Origin: Acididesulfobacillus acetoxydans
GTDB taxonomy: Bacteria; Bacillota; Desulfitobacteriia; Desulfitobacteriales; Desulfitobacteriaceae
Direction of reading: 5' to 3'
Length of the DNA: 64,000 nt
Assembly (NCBI RefSeq): GCF_902729405.1
Contig: NZ_LR746496.1
Span: 2,728,001 to 2,792,000 of the forward strand
Shown here: in pieces, positions 1 through 8,378 of the stretch
Layout of the letters: every line of letters begins with the position of its first letter
Numbering within the stretch: the first letter of the stretch is position 1
Made by a program: the position numbers and the translations under genes
The notes under the pieces: generated by a model
Databases searched by the model: none
What the model was told of the DNA's origin: nothing
What the model saw: the letters and a program-made list of their open reading frames with translations, nothing else

Positions 1-83
1 CTCTGTTCCGCAGATGACCTTTGCAGATAGTCTTTAAAGCAAAGTTGTCTGTGTTTTAAATTACCACCTTCGGTAACTTTCAT
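1..83 (-). CDS. ltrA: Group II intron reverse transcriptase/maturase, N-terminal fragment
   Basis: The ATG at 83-81 follows an AAAGGAGGTG ribosome binding site and begins the same protein as the full-length maturase at 35169-36578. Only about 27 codons are inside the window and the reading frame is open to the edge. Function is inferred from identity with the complete copy, which carries the YADD reverse transcriptase motif and a maturase domain. Confidence 0.85.
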   Translation of the reverse strand, partial: MKVTEGGNLKHRQLCFKDYLQRSSAEQ

Positions 84-485
84 TGACCCACACCTCCTTT
101 GGTTCCGCCCTTCCGTCGGTGTCCGGGACACCTCTGTACTATGGCTTCTGCTGACTCCTCACGACAAATCTTGTTTCAACCGGGCTTCTTACTCCGTTTC
201 CACCCGTCCGTGAGGCCTCCCACGGTAAGACGATTCACTTTCATTCCATGTCCCCGCAACATTTACGCTGACGTGTCCGTGTAGCTTTTGGGCTTCAACT
301 TGTATGGCAGTCTTACCCCACATTTCGCGCCTAATATTGTTCGTGTTCCTCGGGGCGGAACTTTGCCGCCGGCTTCCTTCAGATTCCATCTCGCAATGGA
401 CACCCTTGCCTTGAGCTAATGGTTGGTCGCTACATACCCCCATAACGGACTTTCACCGTCAAGTTAATCGTCATGCGTGGCGCAC
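1..485 (-). mobile_element. Group II intron, 5' part (cut by window edge)
   Basis: This stretch is the reverse complement of 34767-35251, the first 485 bases of the complete intron elsewhere in the window, with no difference that I can see. On the minus strand it begins with the canonical group II 5' motif GTGCG at 485-481, and the intron continues beyond base 1. The 5' exon ends with a rho-independent terminator, the known target type of bacterial class C introns. Only domain I and the start of the intron-encoded protein are visible, so intactness of this copy cannot be judged. Confidence 0.9.
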
Positions 486-516
486 CAGAAAAGGCACCCG
501 AAATCCTCCGGGTGCC
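486..516 (-). terminator. Rho-independent terminator of the FMN riboswitch leader
   Basis: On the minus strand an 8-bp stem GGCACCCG/CGGGTGCC (509-516 with 493-500) is followed by TTTTCTG. It lies about 45 bases downstream of the FMN aptamer and is probably its expression platform. The group II intron starts directly after the T-run. Confidence 0.85.
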
Positions 517-557
517 GCAACGCAAGCAGGAAAACAAAGCCAACTGCTAAGCCGGCC

Positions 558-668
558 TTCCCTCTTCCCATCCAGACTGTAACTGTCGGCTCCGGAATCA
601 CACCGGATCTGCCAAAACGGCTCGCGGGCTTTACCGCCGGTAAGGATTTTCACCTATCCCCAGAGGAG
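558..668 (-). promoter_or_regulatory. FMN riboswitch (RFN element)
   Basis: The minus strand carries the conserved RFN core in order: GGGGATAGGTGAAAATCC, ACCGGCGGTAAAGCCCGCGA, GATCCGGTGTGATTCCGGA, GCCGACAGTTACAGTCTGGA and TGGGAAGAGG. The closing P1 stem is CCTCT (666-662) with AGAGG (565-561). The family senses FMN and normally controls riboflavin synthesis or uptake genes, so the target should lie to the left, outside the window. The intron at 1-485 now lies between this element and that gene. Confidence 0.95.
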
Positions 669-773
669 CAAAACACATATGCGGTTGATGGCTGAATGAT
701 TTGTGTTTGAAAGGTGTCGATGAAATCAGGCTCGTAACCGCTCGGTACTTGACTGAACATTCATGTCGGCTTT

Positions 774-802
774 ATCTTAGATCACTTTTGGTTTTTTGGC
801 AA
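774..802 (-). promoter_or_regulatory. Predicted sigma-A promoter of the FMN riboswitch leader
   Basis: On the minus strand TTGCCA (802-797) and TAAGAT (779-774) are separated by 17 bases. Transcription would start near 767 and run into the FMN aptamer about 100 bases downstream. Confidence 0.6.
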
Positions 803-877
803 GCCCCATGCTCAAGAGTCTTGGGTGTAGTGGCTATGGACTAAGGCTACACGCAGCTCAAAAGTCTCAAGATCTGC

Positions 878-1471
878 TCAAGAGTTCTGTTCCCCAGGTA
901 TCCCGCCCGCGGCAAGATCGGGATGGTCGGCAAAGAAGTCCTTTTGCAACATCCCCAGAAGAACCGCATCACGGTATTGTCCTAAAACGTAACGTGCCTC
1001 GCGCAGGCGGCCTTCAATCCGAAATCCCACTTTTTGATAAGCTTTCAGGGCCCGGACATTTCCGTCCCAAGTGTCAAGTTGCAAGCGATAAAAGTTCCAT
1101 TGACGAAAGAGATACTGGGCCAAGGTGAAGAGGGCGTCCGAACCATAGCCCCGGCTCCAGTAAGCTTTGTCCCCAATCGTAATGAATAAGGTGGCCGAAC
1201 GGGCAGGAATGTTCATCTGACGGAAACCGGTGTAGCCAATCATTTTTTTGTCATCCGTGAGGATGGCATAACGGTATTCGTCTTTCAACCCTGCCCCGGC
1301 CTCTCCGGATTGAAAAATGCGTTCGGCCAAGGCATCCTTGTTGAACATCGTAGAGAGTGGCCAAGCCGCGTTGGCCCAAAAGTTAACTTCCTGGTCATTG
1401 TACCAGGCCTGAAGCACTTCCAGATCCGTTTCCTCCAGCGGACGCAGGGACGTCTTTTTGCCTTGCAGCAT
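878..1471 (-). CDS. GNAT family N-acetyltransferase (RimJ/RimL-like)
   Basis: The 197-residue protein has the layout of the RimJ/RimL acetyltransferases, which transfer acetyl from acetyl-CoA to a protein N-terminus or small amine. The acetyl-CoA binding loop is seen as WSRGYGSDAL near residues 104-113, and the typical late motif GNVRALKAYQKVGF falls near 137-150. The start ATG follows a GGGGGTAAGG ribosome binding site. The last 20 or so residues are Gly/Pro-rich and probably disordered. The gene stands alone, between the FMN leader promoter and tRNA-Pro, and its substrate is unknown. Confidence 0.85.
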   Translation of the reverse strand: MLQGKKTSLRPLEETDLEVLQAWYNDQEVNFWANAAWPLSTMFNKDALAERIFQSGEAGAGLKDEYRYAILTDDKKMIGYTGFRQMNIPARSATLFITIGDKAYWSRGYGSDALFTLAQYLFRQWNFYRLQLDTWDGNVRALKAYQKVGFRIEGRLREARYVLGQYRDAVLLGMLQKDFFADHPDLAAGGIPGEQNS

Positions 1472-1696
1472 TTTGCCTTACCCCCAACAGGAAAATAACG
1501 TGGCGACTCGAAAAAGCCCTTTAATTTCTGACTCTCGGGCTCTTGCAGACGCCTGCCCCCCAAAAAAGAACATGCTCTGTTAGATAAAACCATAAAAGAG
1601 GGCCCATAAAGAGGTCAAGAGAAAGTCAAAAGAGGGTCATAACTTTAATATTGCCTGACTCACAGAAACTTGTCCAAACTCTGTCCAAACCTCAAA

Positions 1697-1726
1697 AATG
1701 ATAAAAATTAAAAGGGCTCAAGCCCC
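1697..1726 (-). terminator. Weak terminator after tRNA-Pro
   Basis: On the minus strand GGGC-TTGA-GCCC (within 1714-1725) is followed by TTTTAATTTTTAT. The stem is short, so this is a tentative end for the tRNA transcript. Confidence 0.5.
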
Positions 1727-1757
1727 GGCTGCAACTGCATTTGAGTGGTATTAGAGA

Positions 1758-1834
1758 TGGTCGGGGCGACAGGATTCGAACCTGCGGCCTCTTGGTCCCG
1801 AACCAAGCGCGCTACCAAACTGCGCCACGCCCCG
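1758..1834 (-). tRNA. tRNA-Pro (anticodon CGG)
   Basis: The minus-strand sequence folds as a cloverleaf with acceptor stem CGGGGCG/CGCCCCG. The anticodon stem CTTGG/CCAAG carries the 7-base loop TTCGGGA, giving anticodon CGG, and the T-arm contains GGTTCGAATCC. The 3' CCA is encoded (1760-1758) after discriminator A. The 77-base length includes CCA. Confidence 0.97.
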
Positions 1835-1852
1835 TCAAACCGAACGAGTATT

Positions 1853-1881
1853 ATATTACCAAAGCGGAACAAGGGTGTCAA
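1853..1881 (-). promoter_or_regulatory. Sigma-A promoter of tRNA-Pro
   Basis: On the minus strand a perfect TTGACA (1881-1876) and TAATAT (1858-1853) are 17 bases apart. The -10 box ends 18 bases before the tRNA 5' end. Confidence 0.85.
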
Positions 1882-2052
1882 GGCTTCTGCCCGTCCTTTA
1901 AGGGCTGAGCTGAATATTTCTTTAGGCTCCCCGAAGATTCCCTGAGCACCCTGCGGAGTGTTTAAGACCCTTGCGGCTCTTCGGGCGCCTCGCATCTTTT
2001 AGCAGTCTTTCGGCTATACTGTTTGGGCTTTTTTGGCTATACTGTAGGGGAT

Positions 2053-2168
2053 GGTCAAAAGCCAAGGCGAAAGATGCCGCAAATCCGGTCTGTGACCGTA
2101 AGCAAGATGCCAAGTCGCGATCAGCCCTGAGATGCGCGGGGCAACGGCAGAGGTTGGCTGAAGCGACC
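2053..2168 (+). promoter_or_regulatory. Structured RNA leader before degV, riboswitch-like, class unassigned
   Basis: A long-range stem closes this region: GGTC (2053-2056) with GACC (2165-2168) and AGCCAA (2060-2065) with TTGGCT (2154-2159). Inside lie small hairpins GGC/GCC and CGGTC-TGT-GACCG, the single-stranded string GCAAATCC, and GCCAAGTC further on. Some strings recall cobalamin riboswitch cores (GCAAATCC, CTGTGACCG, GCCAAGTC) but the conserved order is incomplete, so I do not assign a class. Two copies of GGCTATACTGT (2012-2022 and 2035-2045) lie just upstream. No terminator precedes degV. Confidence 0.4.
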
Positions 2169-2213
2169 GGTTAGGATCTATCGTGAATGCATTTACGGGG
2201 GAGAGGGAAACTT

Positions 2214-3065
2214 TTGCGGAAAACGGCTGTGGTGATGGATTCTACCGGCTATTTGACCCAGGATATTCTGGACAGGTTTCATATCCGGGTTGTTCCCCTC
2301 AAAGTGACAGTGGGGGAAGAAACCTTTACCGAAACAGAGATCGGCACGTTGGATTTCCTGGGTAAACTCCGGCAAATCTCCGGTTTCCCGACGACTTCCC
2401 AGCCTTCGGTCGGTGATTTCCTCACTGTATATGAGGATTTATTTGCCGCGGGGGCCGAGAGTATCGTCAGCCTGCATTTGTCGGAAGGCTTGAGCGGGAC
2501 GGTAGTGGCTGCCCGCATGGCCCGGGACCTCGCGTCAAAGCACGATGTGCACGTCGTTGACTCCGGAACCGGGGCCCTGGCTTTCGGTCTTTTGGCCTGG
2601 GCCGCGGCAGAGTGGGCTGAAGCGGGGGTCCCGGTGCGGCGGATCGTCGAACACCTGGAAGATTTGAAGACGCAAACCAGACTGTACTTTATCTTGGAGA
2701 CTCTGGAAAACCTGCGCCGGGGTGGCCGGATCGGAGGGGGAGCGGCAGTTGTGGGTACTTTGCTGCAGATCAAGCCGATCCTTTGCGTCAATAACAAGGG
2801 GCAAATAGACGTTTTTGCCAAGGTGCGCTCCCGGGCCAAAGCTTGGGGACGCGTCAAAGACGAACTGGCTAAAGATTTGGCCGGCGGCAGGCCTCATAGG
2901 ATCTGTGTCCAGCACGTGGGCAGTCCGGACTTGGGGGAAAAGACTGCTTCCGAATTGAGGCGGGAGTACCCGCAACAGGACATTCGGGTTTTCGGAGCCG
3001 GGCCGGTGATTGCTGCTCACGTCGGTCAGGGTGCTTTGGGCTTAGCCTATTTACCCTGGCCGTAG
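2214..3065 (+). CDS. DegV family fatty acid-binding protein
   Basis: The protein has the DegV fold signature: an N-terminal VVMDSTGYL strand-turn, TTSQPS near residue 60, LSEGLSGT, DSGTGALAFG and RRGGRIGG in the second domain. DegV/FakB proteins bind a fatty acid and present it to a FakA kinase for phosphorylation. I prefer the TTG at 2214, 6 bases after GGGGAGAGGG, giving 283 residues, which fits the family. An in-frame ATG at 2187 would add 9 residues but has a poor ribosome binding site. No fakA is seen here. The structured leader at 2053-2168 may control it. Confidence 0.85.
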   Translation: MRKTAVVMDSTGYLTQDILDRFHIRVVPLKVTVGEETFTETEIGTLDFLGKLRQISGFPTTSQPSVGDFLTVYEDLFAAGAESIVSLHLSEGLSGTVVAARMARDLASKHDVHVVDSGTGALAFGLLAWAAAEWAEAGVPVRRIVEHLEDLKTQTRLYFILETLENLRRGGRIGGGAAVVGTLLQIKPILCVNNKGQIDVFAKVRSRAKAWGRVKDELAKDLAGGRPHRICVQHVGSPDLGEKTASELRREYPQQDIRVFGAGPVIAAHVGQGALGLAYLPWP

Positions 3066-3090
3066 GATGGCCGCGGTTATAAGCATCACT

Positions 3091-3138
3091 TTTAAGTCAA
3101 GTTTAAGTTAAGTTAAGTCAAGTCAAGGTTAAGTCAAG
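3091..3138 (+). repeat. Short tandem TTAAGTCAAG-type repeats in an untranslated leader
   Basis: The bases between degV and the next gene are built from imperfect repeats of AAGTCAAG/AAGTTAAG and end in the ribosome binding site CAAGGAGG. Similar low-complexity leaders occur elsewhere in this window. Confidence 0.7.
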
Positions 3139-3150
3139 GAGGTTCTTTCT

Positions 3151-4143
3151 ATGTACAAATTGACCATGCCTTTGGATGTGGGTTCCCTTCATTTGACCAA
3201 CCGGCTCGTCATGCCGCCCATGGCCACGGCCAAGGCTGAGAAGGACGGGACGGCCGGCGGCAGTCTGATCGATTATTATGCGGAAAAGTCGCTGGGCGGC
3301 TATTTGGGACTTATTATCATAGAGCACAGTTACGTCAGCCCTTTGGGGCAAGCGAGTCTGGGGCAGTTGTCGGTGGCCGGAGAGAGAACGGTCCCCGGCT
3401 TGAGACGGCTGGCGCAGGAGATCCACCGGAACGGGCCGAAAACCGTGATGCAGATCAACCATGCGGGAAGCGCGACATCCGAGGAAGTCATTCGTGAGAC
3501 CCCGGTGGGGCCGTCGGCAGTAGCCAATCCACGCAAAGGCGGCTTGCCCCGGGAGTTGAATCATGAGGAAATTGCGCAGATAATCGAGAGTTTCGCGGAG
3601 GCGGCCCGCAGGGTGAAAGAGGCGGGTTTTGACGGAGTAGAGATTCACGCGGCTCACGGCTATCTTCTCAATCAGTTCTTCTCCCCTCTGACCAACCGAC
3701 GACTCGATGAATACGGCGGGGAACTGCGCAGCCGGCTGCGGCTTCACCTGGAAGTTCTGGAAGCGGTCAGGGGAGCGGTGGGTCCGGATTACCCGGTCCT
3801 GATGCGTTGGGGTGCGTCCGACTGTACCGAAGGCGGGGTAACGCTCAAAGAGAGTTGCCGGGCGGCCCGCTATTTGGCGGAGGCCGGGCTTGATATTCTG
3901 GACATCTCCGGAGGTATGTGCGGCTATAGTGTGCCGGGGCTGAACGCTCAAGGTTATTTCGCTCCTTGGGCGGCCGCGATTAAGCAAGCGGTTTCCCTGC
4001 CCGTCATTTTGACTGGGGGAATCACGGAGGCGATGGCTGCGGAACGGCTGCTTGAAGAGAATAAGGCGGATTTAATCGGCGTCGGCCGTGCCCTGTTAAA
4101 CGATTCCGCCTGGGCCGGCAAGGCAATGGAGAGCCTAATCTAG
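3151..4143 (+). CDS. NADH:flavin oxidoreductase, old yellow enzyme family
   Basis: The 330-residue protein is a single FMN-binding TIM barrel of the OYE/2,4-dienoyl-CoA reductase family. Visible motifs are NRLVMPPMAT near residue 17, QINHAG at 101-106 and GVEIHAAHGYLLNQFFSP at about 162-179, which carries FMN and substrate-binding residues. The last segment has the phosphate-binding GVGRALL. It lacks the C-terminal iron-sulfur and FAD/NAD domains of the larger dienoyl-CoA reductases, so it is the short form that reduces activated alkenes with NAD(P)H. The ATG follows AAGGAGG. The next gene starts directly after its stop codon, suggesting co-transcription. Confidence 0.9.
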   Translation: MYKLTMPLDVGSLHLTNRLVMPPMATAKAEKDGTAGGSLIDYYAEKSLGGYLGLIIIEHSYVSPLGQASLGQLSVAGERTVPGLRRLAQEIHRNGPKTVMQINHAGSATSEEVIRETPVGPSAVANPRKGGLPRELNHEEIAQIIESFAEAARRVKEAGFDGVEIHAAHGYLLNQFFSPLTNRRLDEYGGELRSRLRLHLEVLEAVRGAVGPDYPVLMRWGASDCTEGGVTLKESCRAARYLAEAGLDILDISGGMCGYSVPGLNAQGYFAPWAAAIKQAVSLPVILTGGITEAMAAERLLEENKADLIGVGRALLNDSAWAGKAMESLI

Positions 4144-5112
4144 ATGGCTGGAACTGTCCGCGGCCGTTTTGCGCCCACCCCGAGCGGGGAGATGCATTTG
4201 GGTAACGCCTGGACGGCTTTCCTGGCCTGGCTCCAAGTGAGACGGGCTCAGGGCAGACTCGTTTTGCGCATTGAAGACTTGGATCTTGAACGCACGCGTC
4301 CGGAGTTTTACAGGGGGATCATGGAAGACTTGCTCTGGCTCGGTTTGGATTGGGATGAAGGACCTTTTCCGGGTGAGCGGGAAGTGAGGGGGAGCTTCGG
4401 TCCGTATTACCAGAGCCAAAGGGAAGAGTTCTATAGGGCTGCCTTGGCGGAACTTCAAGCTCAGGGACTCGTTTATCCCTGTTTCTGCTCCCGAGCCGAC
4501 ATCCGGGCGGCATCACGGGCGCCCCACGGAGTGGAAGGCGTGTGGAGGTATCCGGGAACCTGCCGCCGTCTGTCCGAGGCTGAAGTTCAGAACAGGATTA
4601 GTCGGGGAGAGAAGTCTTCCTTGAGGTTTTACTGGCAGCCGCGCCGGGATCTTACTTACACTGACCTGGTCTACGGACTGAAGCATATGGACTTCGCGGC
4701 GGGGGATTTCATTCTGCGCCGAAGCGACGGCGTCCCTGCCTATCCCCTGGCAGTTGTGGCGGACGACATCGCCATGCAAATTACCCACATCGTGCGGGGC
4801 GCGGACTTGCTGGAGGCGACTTTCCAGCAGGTGGCCTTGTATGAGGCCTTGCACCGGCCTTTGCCTCGGTTCGTCCATGTTCCCATGGTCTATACTCCGG
4901 ACGGTAAACGCCTGGCCAAAAGCCAAGGAGGTGTCAGCCTCAAATCCTTGCGCGCCCGCGGGGTCAGACCCGAAGCTATCTTAGGGCTTTTTGCGTTTTG
5001 GGCTGGCTGGCTGCCCGGGCCGGAACCGGCGGCTGCCCGCGACCTGGTAAAGTTATTTAAGCTTTCTACCCTGCCAAAGGCGGGCGTCGTATGGAACCCG
5101 GAGGACTTATGA
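4144..5112 (+). CDS. gluQ: Glutamyl-Q tRNA(Asp) synthetase
   Basis: This 322-residue protein is a truncated class I glutamyl-tRNA synthetase with the catalytic domain only. GRFAPTPSGEMHLGN (residues 7-21) holds the HIGH-type motif and KRLAKSQGG near 257 is the KMSKS-type loop. CFC near 112 together with the YPGTC segment matches the zinc site of GluQRS. The family glutamylates queuosine at position 34 of tRNA-Asp. The anticodon-binding domain of true GluRS is missing, which supports this call. The ATG abuts the stop of the preceding flavoprotein. Confidence 0.9.
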   Translation: MAGTVRGRFAPTPSGEMHLGNAWTAFLAWLQVRRAQGRLVLRIEDLDLERTRPEFYRGIMEDLLWLGLDWDEGPFPGEREVRGSFGPYYQSQREEFYRAALAELQAQGLVYPCFCSRADIRAASRAPHGVEGVWRYPGTCRRLSEAEVQNRISRGEKSSLRFYWQPRRDLTYTDLVYGLKHMDFAAGDFILRRSDGVPAYPLAVVADDIAMQITHIVRGADLLEATFQQVALYEALHRPLPRFVHVPMVYTPDGKRLAKSQGGVSLKSLRARGVRPEAILGLFAFWAGWLPGPEPAAARDLVKLFKLSTLPKAGVVWNPEDL

Positions 5113-5230
5113 CAGCGTCCGCCGACCGTCCGCCATATGTTGGCCTCTGAAATATTTTACAAAAAAATATAGGAAACAAGGAGCCATAAGTATATACAAA
5201 AAATAGTCCAAATTGATTTTTATTTCACAA

Positions 5231-5262
5231 AGAAGGAAATTTCCTGGTCGGGAGCGAACATT
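5231..5262 (+). other. Conserved intergenic motif, copy 1
   Basis: The 399-base gap between gluQ and cooC is AT-rich and holds AGAAGGAAAT followed by GGTCGGGAGCGAA. A similar string recurs at 29135-29165 in front of the sigma-54 activator. Its role is unknown. Apart from this and the promoter at 5356-5383 I see nothing else in the gap. Confidence 0.45.
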
Positions 5263-5355
5263 CAAAGCGAGGAACAAACTTTTCACCGGCCAAAAAGAAC
5301 CGTTAAGCGCAAGAGAAAATTATTCTCAATGTTTTGGGAATGTTTGCAGGATTTA

Positions 5356-5383
5356 TTGATTCGTCGAAGAATAGTGGTAAAAT
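5356..5383 (+). promoter_or_regulatory. Predicted sigma-A promoter of the cooC-acs operon
   Basis: TTGATT (5356-5361) and TAAAAT (5378-5383) are 16 bases apart. The leader to cooC would be about 120 bases. Confidence 0.5.
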
Positions 5384-5511
5384 AGGTGATGTGATCTACA
5401 GATTCTATTTTTCCGTCCTGTATGAAAAGACACGTCAGCTAAAACAGCGGCGTAAACGGCTAAAGACAGCAGAGTGGAAAAGACAGCGGAGTAAGGAGGG
5501 ACCGACTCATC

Positions 5512-6273
5512 ATGAAGATTGCGGTTGCCGGCAAAGGCGGAGTGGGTAAAAGCACGCTGGCCGCGAATTTGGCGCGCTGGCTGGCCGGCAAAGGGGTCAA
5601 CGTTATGGCCGTCGATGCCGACCCGGATGCCAGTTTGGGAACGATCCTGGGGCTTGATGACGGGGTTCTGGCTGATTTGAAACCCATCGTGGATATGAAG
5701 GAGCTGGTCGAGGAACGCATGGGGGGCAGCGGTGCTTTCTATCCTCTGAACCCGAAGGTTGACGACATCCTCGACGATTACTCGATTCCGCTGGGTCAGA
5801 TCCGGTTTCTGCGCATGGGAAACATCAAAGGAGGAGGGACCTCCTGTTACTGTAAAGAGAATAGCTTTCTTCACGCCTTGATCAACTCCTTGATTTTGAC
5901 GGAGGAGGATACGGTCGTCTTGGACCTGGGGGCGGGAATTGAACAACTGACCCGGGGTACCGCCCAAGGGGTGGACGTCTTGGTGATTGTGACGGAGCCG
6001 AGCCGGGTGAGTGTCCAAACGGTGGAAGTGATTCGCAAGCTCGCTCTTGATCTCCAGATTCCCCGCATCGTGGTTGTCGGCAATAAAGTCCGCAATGATA
6101 AAGACGCAAGTTTTCTTAGAGACCACTTTTCCACAGAACTCATTGGCATGATCCCTTATAACGAAGAACTGTTGGAAATGTCGCTCAACACTGGCAATGA
6201 AGAGTTGCCCAAAGGGTCTCTAGGGGTAGAACTAGAAAGACTCTATCAGGAAATCACCGGGGAAGGGAGATGA
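5512..6273 (+). CDS. cooC: CO dehydrogenase nickel-insertion ATPase CooC/AcsF
   Basis: The 253-residue protein is a MinD/ParA-like ATPase with the deviant P-loop GKGGVGKST at residues 7-15 and the switch segment DADPDASLG at 36-44. The CYC motif at 112-114 matches the metal-binding cysteines of CooC dimers. The family hydrolyses ATP to load nickel into the C-cluster of CO dehydrogenase or the A-cluster of acetyl-CoA synthase. It precedes acsA by about 70 bases and starts the acs operon. The ATG follows AAGGAGG. Confidence 0.95.
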   Translation: MKIAVAGKGGVGKSTLAANLARWLAGKGVNVMAVDADPDASLGTILGLDDGVLADLKPIVDMKELVEERMGGSGAFYPLNPKVDDILDDYSIPLGQIRFLRMGNIKGGGTSCYCKENSFLHALINSLILTEEDTVVLDLGAGIEQLTRGTAQGVDVLVIVTEPSRVSVQTVEVIRKLALDLQIPRIVVVGNKVRNDKDASFLRDHFSTELIGMIPYNEELLEMSLNTGNEELPKGSLGVELERLYQEITGEGR

Positions 6274-6341
6274 GCCGCAAGGTTAACGTGTTGAGTTTTC
6301 CATAATTAGGCGAAGATTTTTTAGAAAGAGGAGGTAACAAT

Positions 6342-8360
6342 ATGCCAAGATATCGGGAATTGACACATACGGCCAGGCCGTCCGGCGCACCGCGTGTTTT
6401 TGAACCGAAAAACCCGCTCCGGACGACTGATCCGGGAGCGCTGGAAATGCTGAAAATTGCTCACGACAGCAATGTCGAGACGGTTTTTGACCGGGTTGTT
6501 GCGCAGCAGCCACAGTGCCAGTTCGGCTACAAAGGGGTCTGCTGCCGCATTTGCATCGCGGGACCCTGCCGGGTCAAGGCAGACGACGGACCGGCCAGCA
6601 AAGGCATTTGCGGAGCGACGGCTTATACGATTGTTTCCCGCAACCTGGTTCGCCTGATTGCCGGCGGCGCCGCGTCCCACTCGGAACATGCCCGGCATGT
6701 CTTGCATACAGTCCACGAATTAGTGGAGGGGAACGCTCCGGACTATCAAATTAAATCTCCGGCCAAGCTGCATAAGCTGGCTGAAAAACTGGGGATTGCC
6801 ACGCTCGACAGATCTGACATCGACATTCTGCGCGATGTGGCCGAATTAGGCTACGCGGATTTTGGCCGTTATCAGGAACGCCCCTTGGCTTTCCTGGACA
6901 GTTTCCTCACGGAAGGACGGCGCCGGAAATTCAAACACACCAATATCATGCCTCGGGCCATTGACGGGACGGTCACGGAGATGCTGGCCCAGACGGCTAT
7001 GGGCGTGGATGCCGACCCGGTCAATATCATTTTCGGCGGGTTGAAAACATCTCTGGCCGACCTGGCCGGTGAATATATCGGTACGACTCTGAGCGATGTT
7101 CTGTTCGGCACGCCGGAGCCTATCGTTTCCGAATCCAATCTGGGTGTAATCAATCCGAAAATGGTTAACATCGCCATGCACGGGCACAACCCGGTCTTGA
7201 GCGAAATGGTCGTGGCAGCTGCCCGCAAGATGACGGCGGAAGCCAAGCAAGTCGGCGCCGAAGGAATCAACGTCGTGGGCATTTGCTGTACCGGTAATGA
7301 ACTGCTCATGCGCCAGGGTGTCTATCTTGCCACATCTTCCGCTTCCCAGGAAATGGCGATCATGACTGGGGCTTTGGATGCAATGGTGGTTGACATCCAG
7401 TGTATTTACCCGGCCGTGCAGACGGTAGCCGAATGCTTCCACACCAAGATCATTACGACCGAAGCTATTATGAAGATTCCGTCGGCTCAGCACTTGGCCT
7501 TCAGTGCCGAGACTGCTGCGGAAGACGCCAGAAAGCTCGTCAATATTGCCATTGAAGCCTACAAACACAGGGACCCGAAGAAGATTTCCATTCCCAACGA
7601 ACGGCATAAACTGGTTGCCGGCTTCAGCATAGAAGCGCTGACCGACATTATGGCCAAAGTCAATCCCGACCGTCCCATGTCCGTCTTGACAGACGCGATT
7701 TTGAGCGGCCAACTTAAAGGCGTGGCTCTGATGGCCGGTTGTAATAACCTGAAACGCCCGCAAGACGAAGGGCATGTGACTGTCCTTAAGGAACTGGTCA
7801 AAAACGATGTCTTTGTCATTGCCACGGGCTGTTCGGCCGGCGCTTACGCTAAGTTCGGTCTGATGTCTCCTTTGGCCGTGGATGCCTATGCCGGTCCCGG
7901 GCTCAAGAGCTTCCTGAAAACGCTGGAGGAAGCCAATCCCCAGCTTACGACCGGCCTGCCGCTCGTATTTCATGTGGGTTCCTGTGTGGACAACAGCCGG
8001 GGCGCGGACTTGGCCTTTGCCATGGCTAACGAACTGGGTGTCGATGTTCCGAGAGTTCCCTTTGTGGCGTCCGCACCGGAAGCGATGCATGAAAAAGCGG
8101 TGGCCATCGGTACTTGGTGTGTGACTCTGGGCTTGCCGACCCATGTCGGCTCCATGCCGCCTGTGGAAGGAAGCGACTTGGTCTACGGAATTACGACTCA
8201 GATCGCCCATGACGTGTTCGGCGGCAACTTCATCTTTGAGATGGATCCGGCCGTGGGCGCCGCCAAAATGATCGACGCCTTGGAATACAGGGCCTGGAAA
8301 CTGCGCGTGCATCGCCAAGCAGCGGAGAAATACAATACACCGATGGCTCAAGGGTGGTAA
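6342..8360 (+). CDS. acsA: CO dehydrogenase catalytic subunit of CODH/ACS
   Basis: The 672-residue protein is a Ni-Fe CO dehydrogenase (CooS/AcsA), interconverting CO2 and CO with ferredoxin as partner. Cysteines at 59, 67, 68, 71, 76 and 90 match the ligands of the D- and B-clusters near the N-terminus. CCTGNE, GCNN, ATGCSAG and HVGSC in the second half match C-cluster ligands. Length is usual for the CODH/ACS type. It lies between cooC and acsB, so the CO made should pass by tunnel to the A-cluster. The ATG follows GAGGAGG. Confidence 0.97.
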   Translation: MPRYRELTHTARPSGAPRVFEPKNPLRTTDPGALEMLKIAHDSNVETVFDRVVAQQPQCQFGYKGVCCRICIAGPCRVKADDGPASKGICGATAYTIVSRNLVRLIAGGAASHSEHARHVLHTVHELVEGNAPDYQIKSPAKLHKLAEKLGIATLDRSDIDILRDVAELGYADFGRYQERPLAFLDSFLTEGRRRKFKHTNIMPRAIDGTVTEMLAQTAMGVDADPVNIIFGGLKTSLADLAGEYIGTTLSDVLFGTPEPIVSESNLGVINPKMVNIAMHGHNPVLSEMVVAAARKMTAEAKQVGAEGINVVGICCTGNELLMRQGVYLATSSASQEMAIMTGALDAMVVDIQCIYPAVQTVAECFHTKIITTEAIMKIPSAQHLAFSAETAAEDARKLVNIAIEAYKHRDPKKISIPNERHKLVAGFSIEALTDIMAKVNPDRPMSVLTDAILSGQLKGVALMAGCNNLKRPQDEGHVTVLKELVKNDVFVIATGCSAGAYAKFGLMSPLAVDAYAGPGLKSFLKTLEEANPQLTTGLPLVFHVGSCVDNSRGADLAFAMANELGVDVPRVPFVASAPEAMHEKAVAIGTWCVTLGLPTHVGSMPPVEGSDLVYGITTQIAHDVFGGNFIFEMDPAVGAAKMIDALEYRAWKLRVHRQAAEKYNTPMAQGW

Positions 8361-8378
8361 GAAAGGAGGAGTGGTATC

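Noticed and set aside
2053-2168. Cyclic-di-GMP (GEMM) riboswitch
   Set aside because: GAAA and GCAAA strings are present but the two-stem core and the conserved receptor are missing. It is kept only as an unassigned structured leader.
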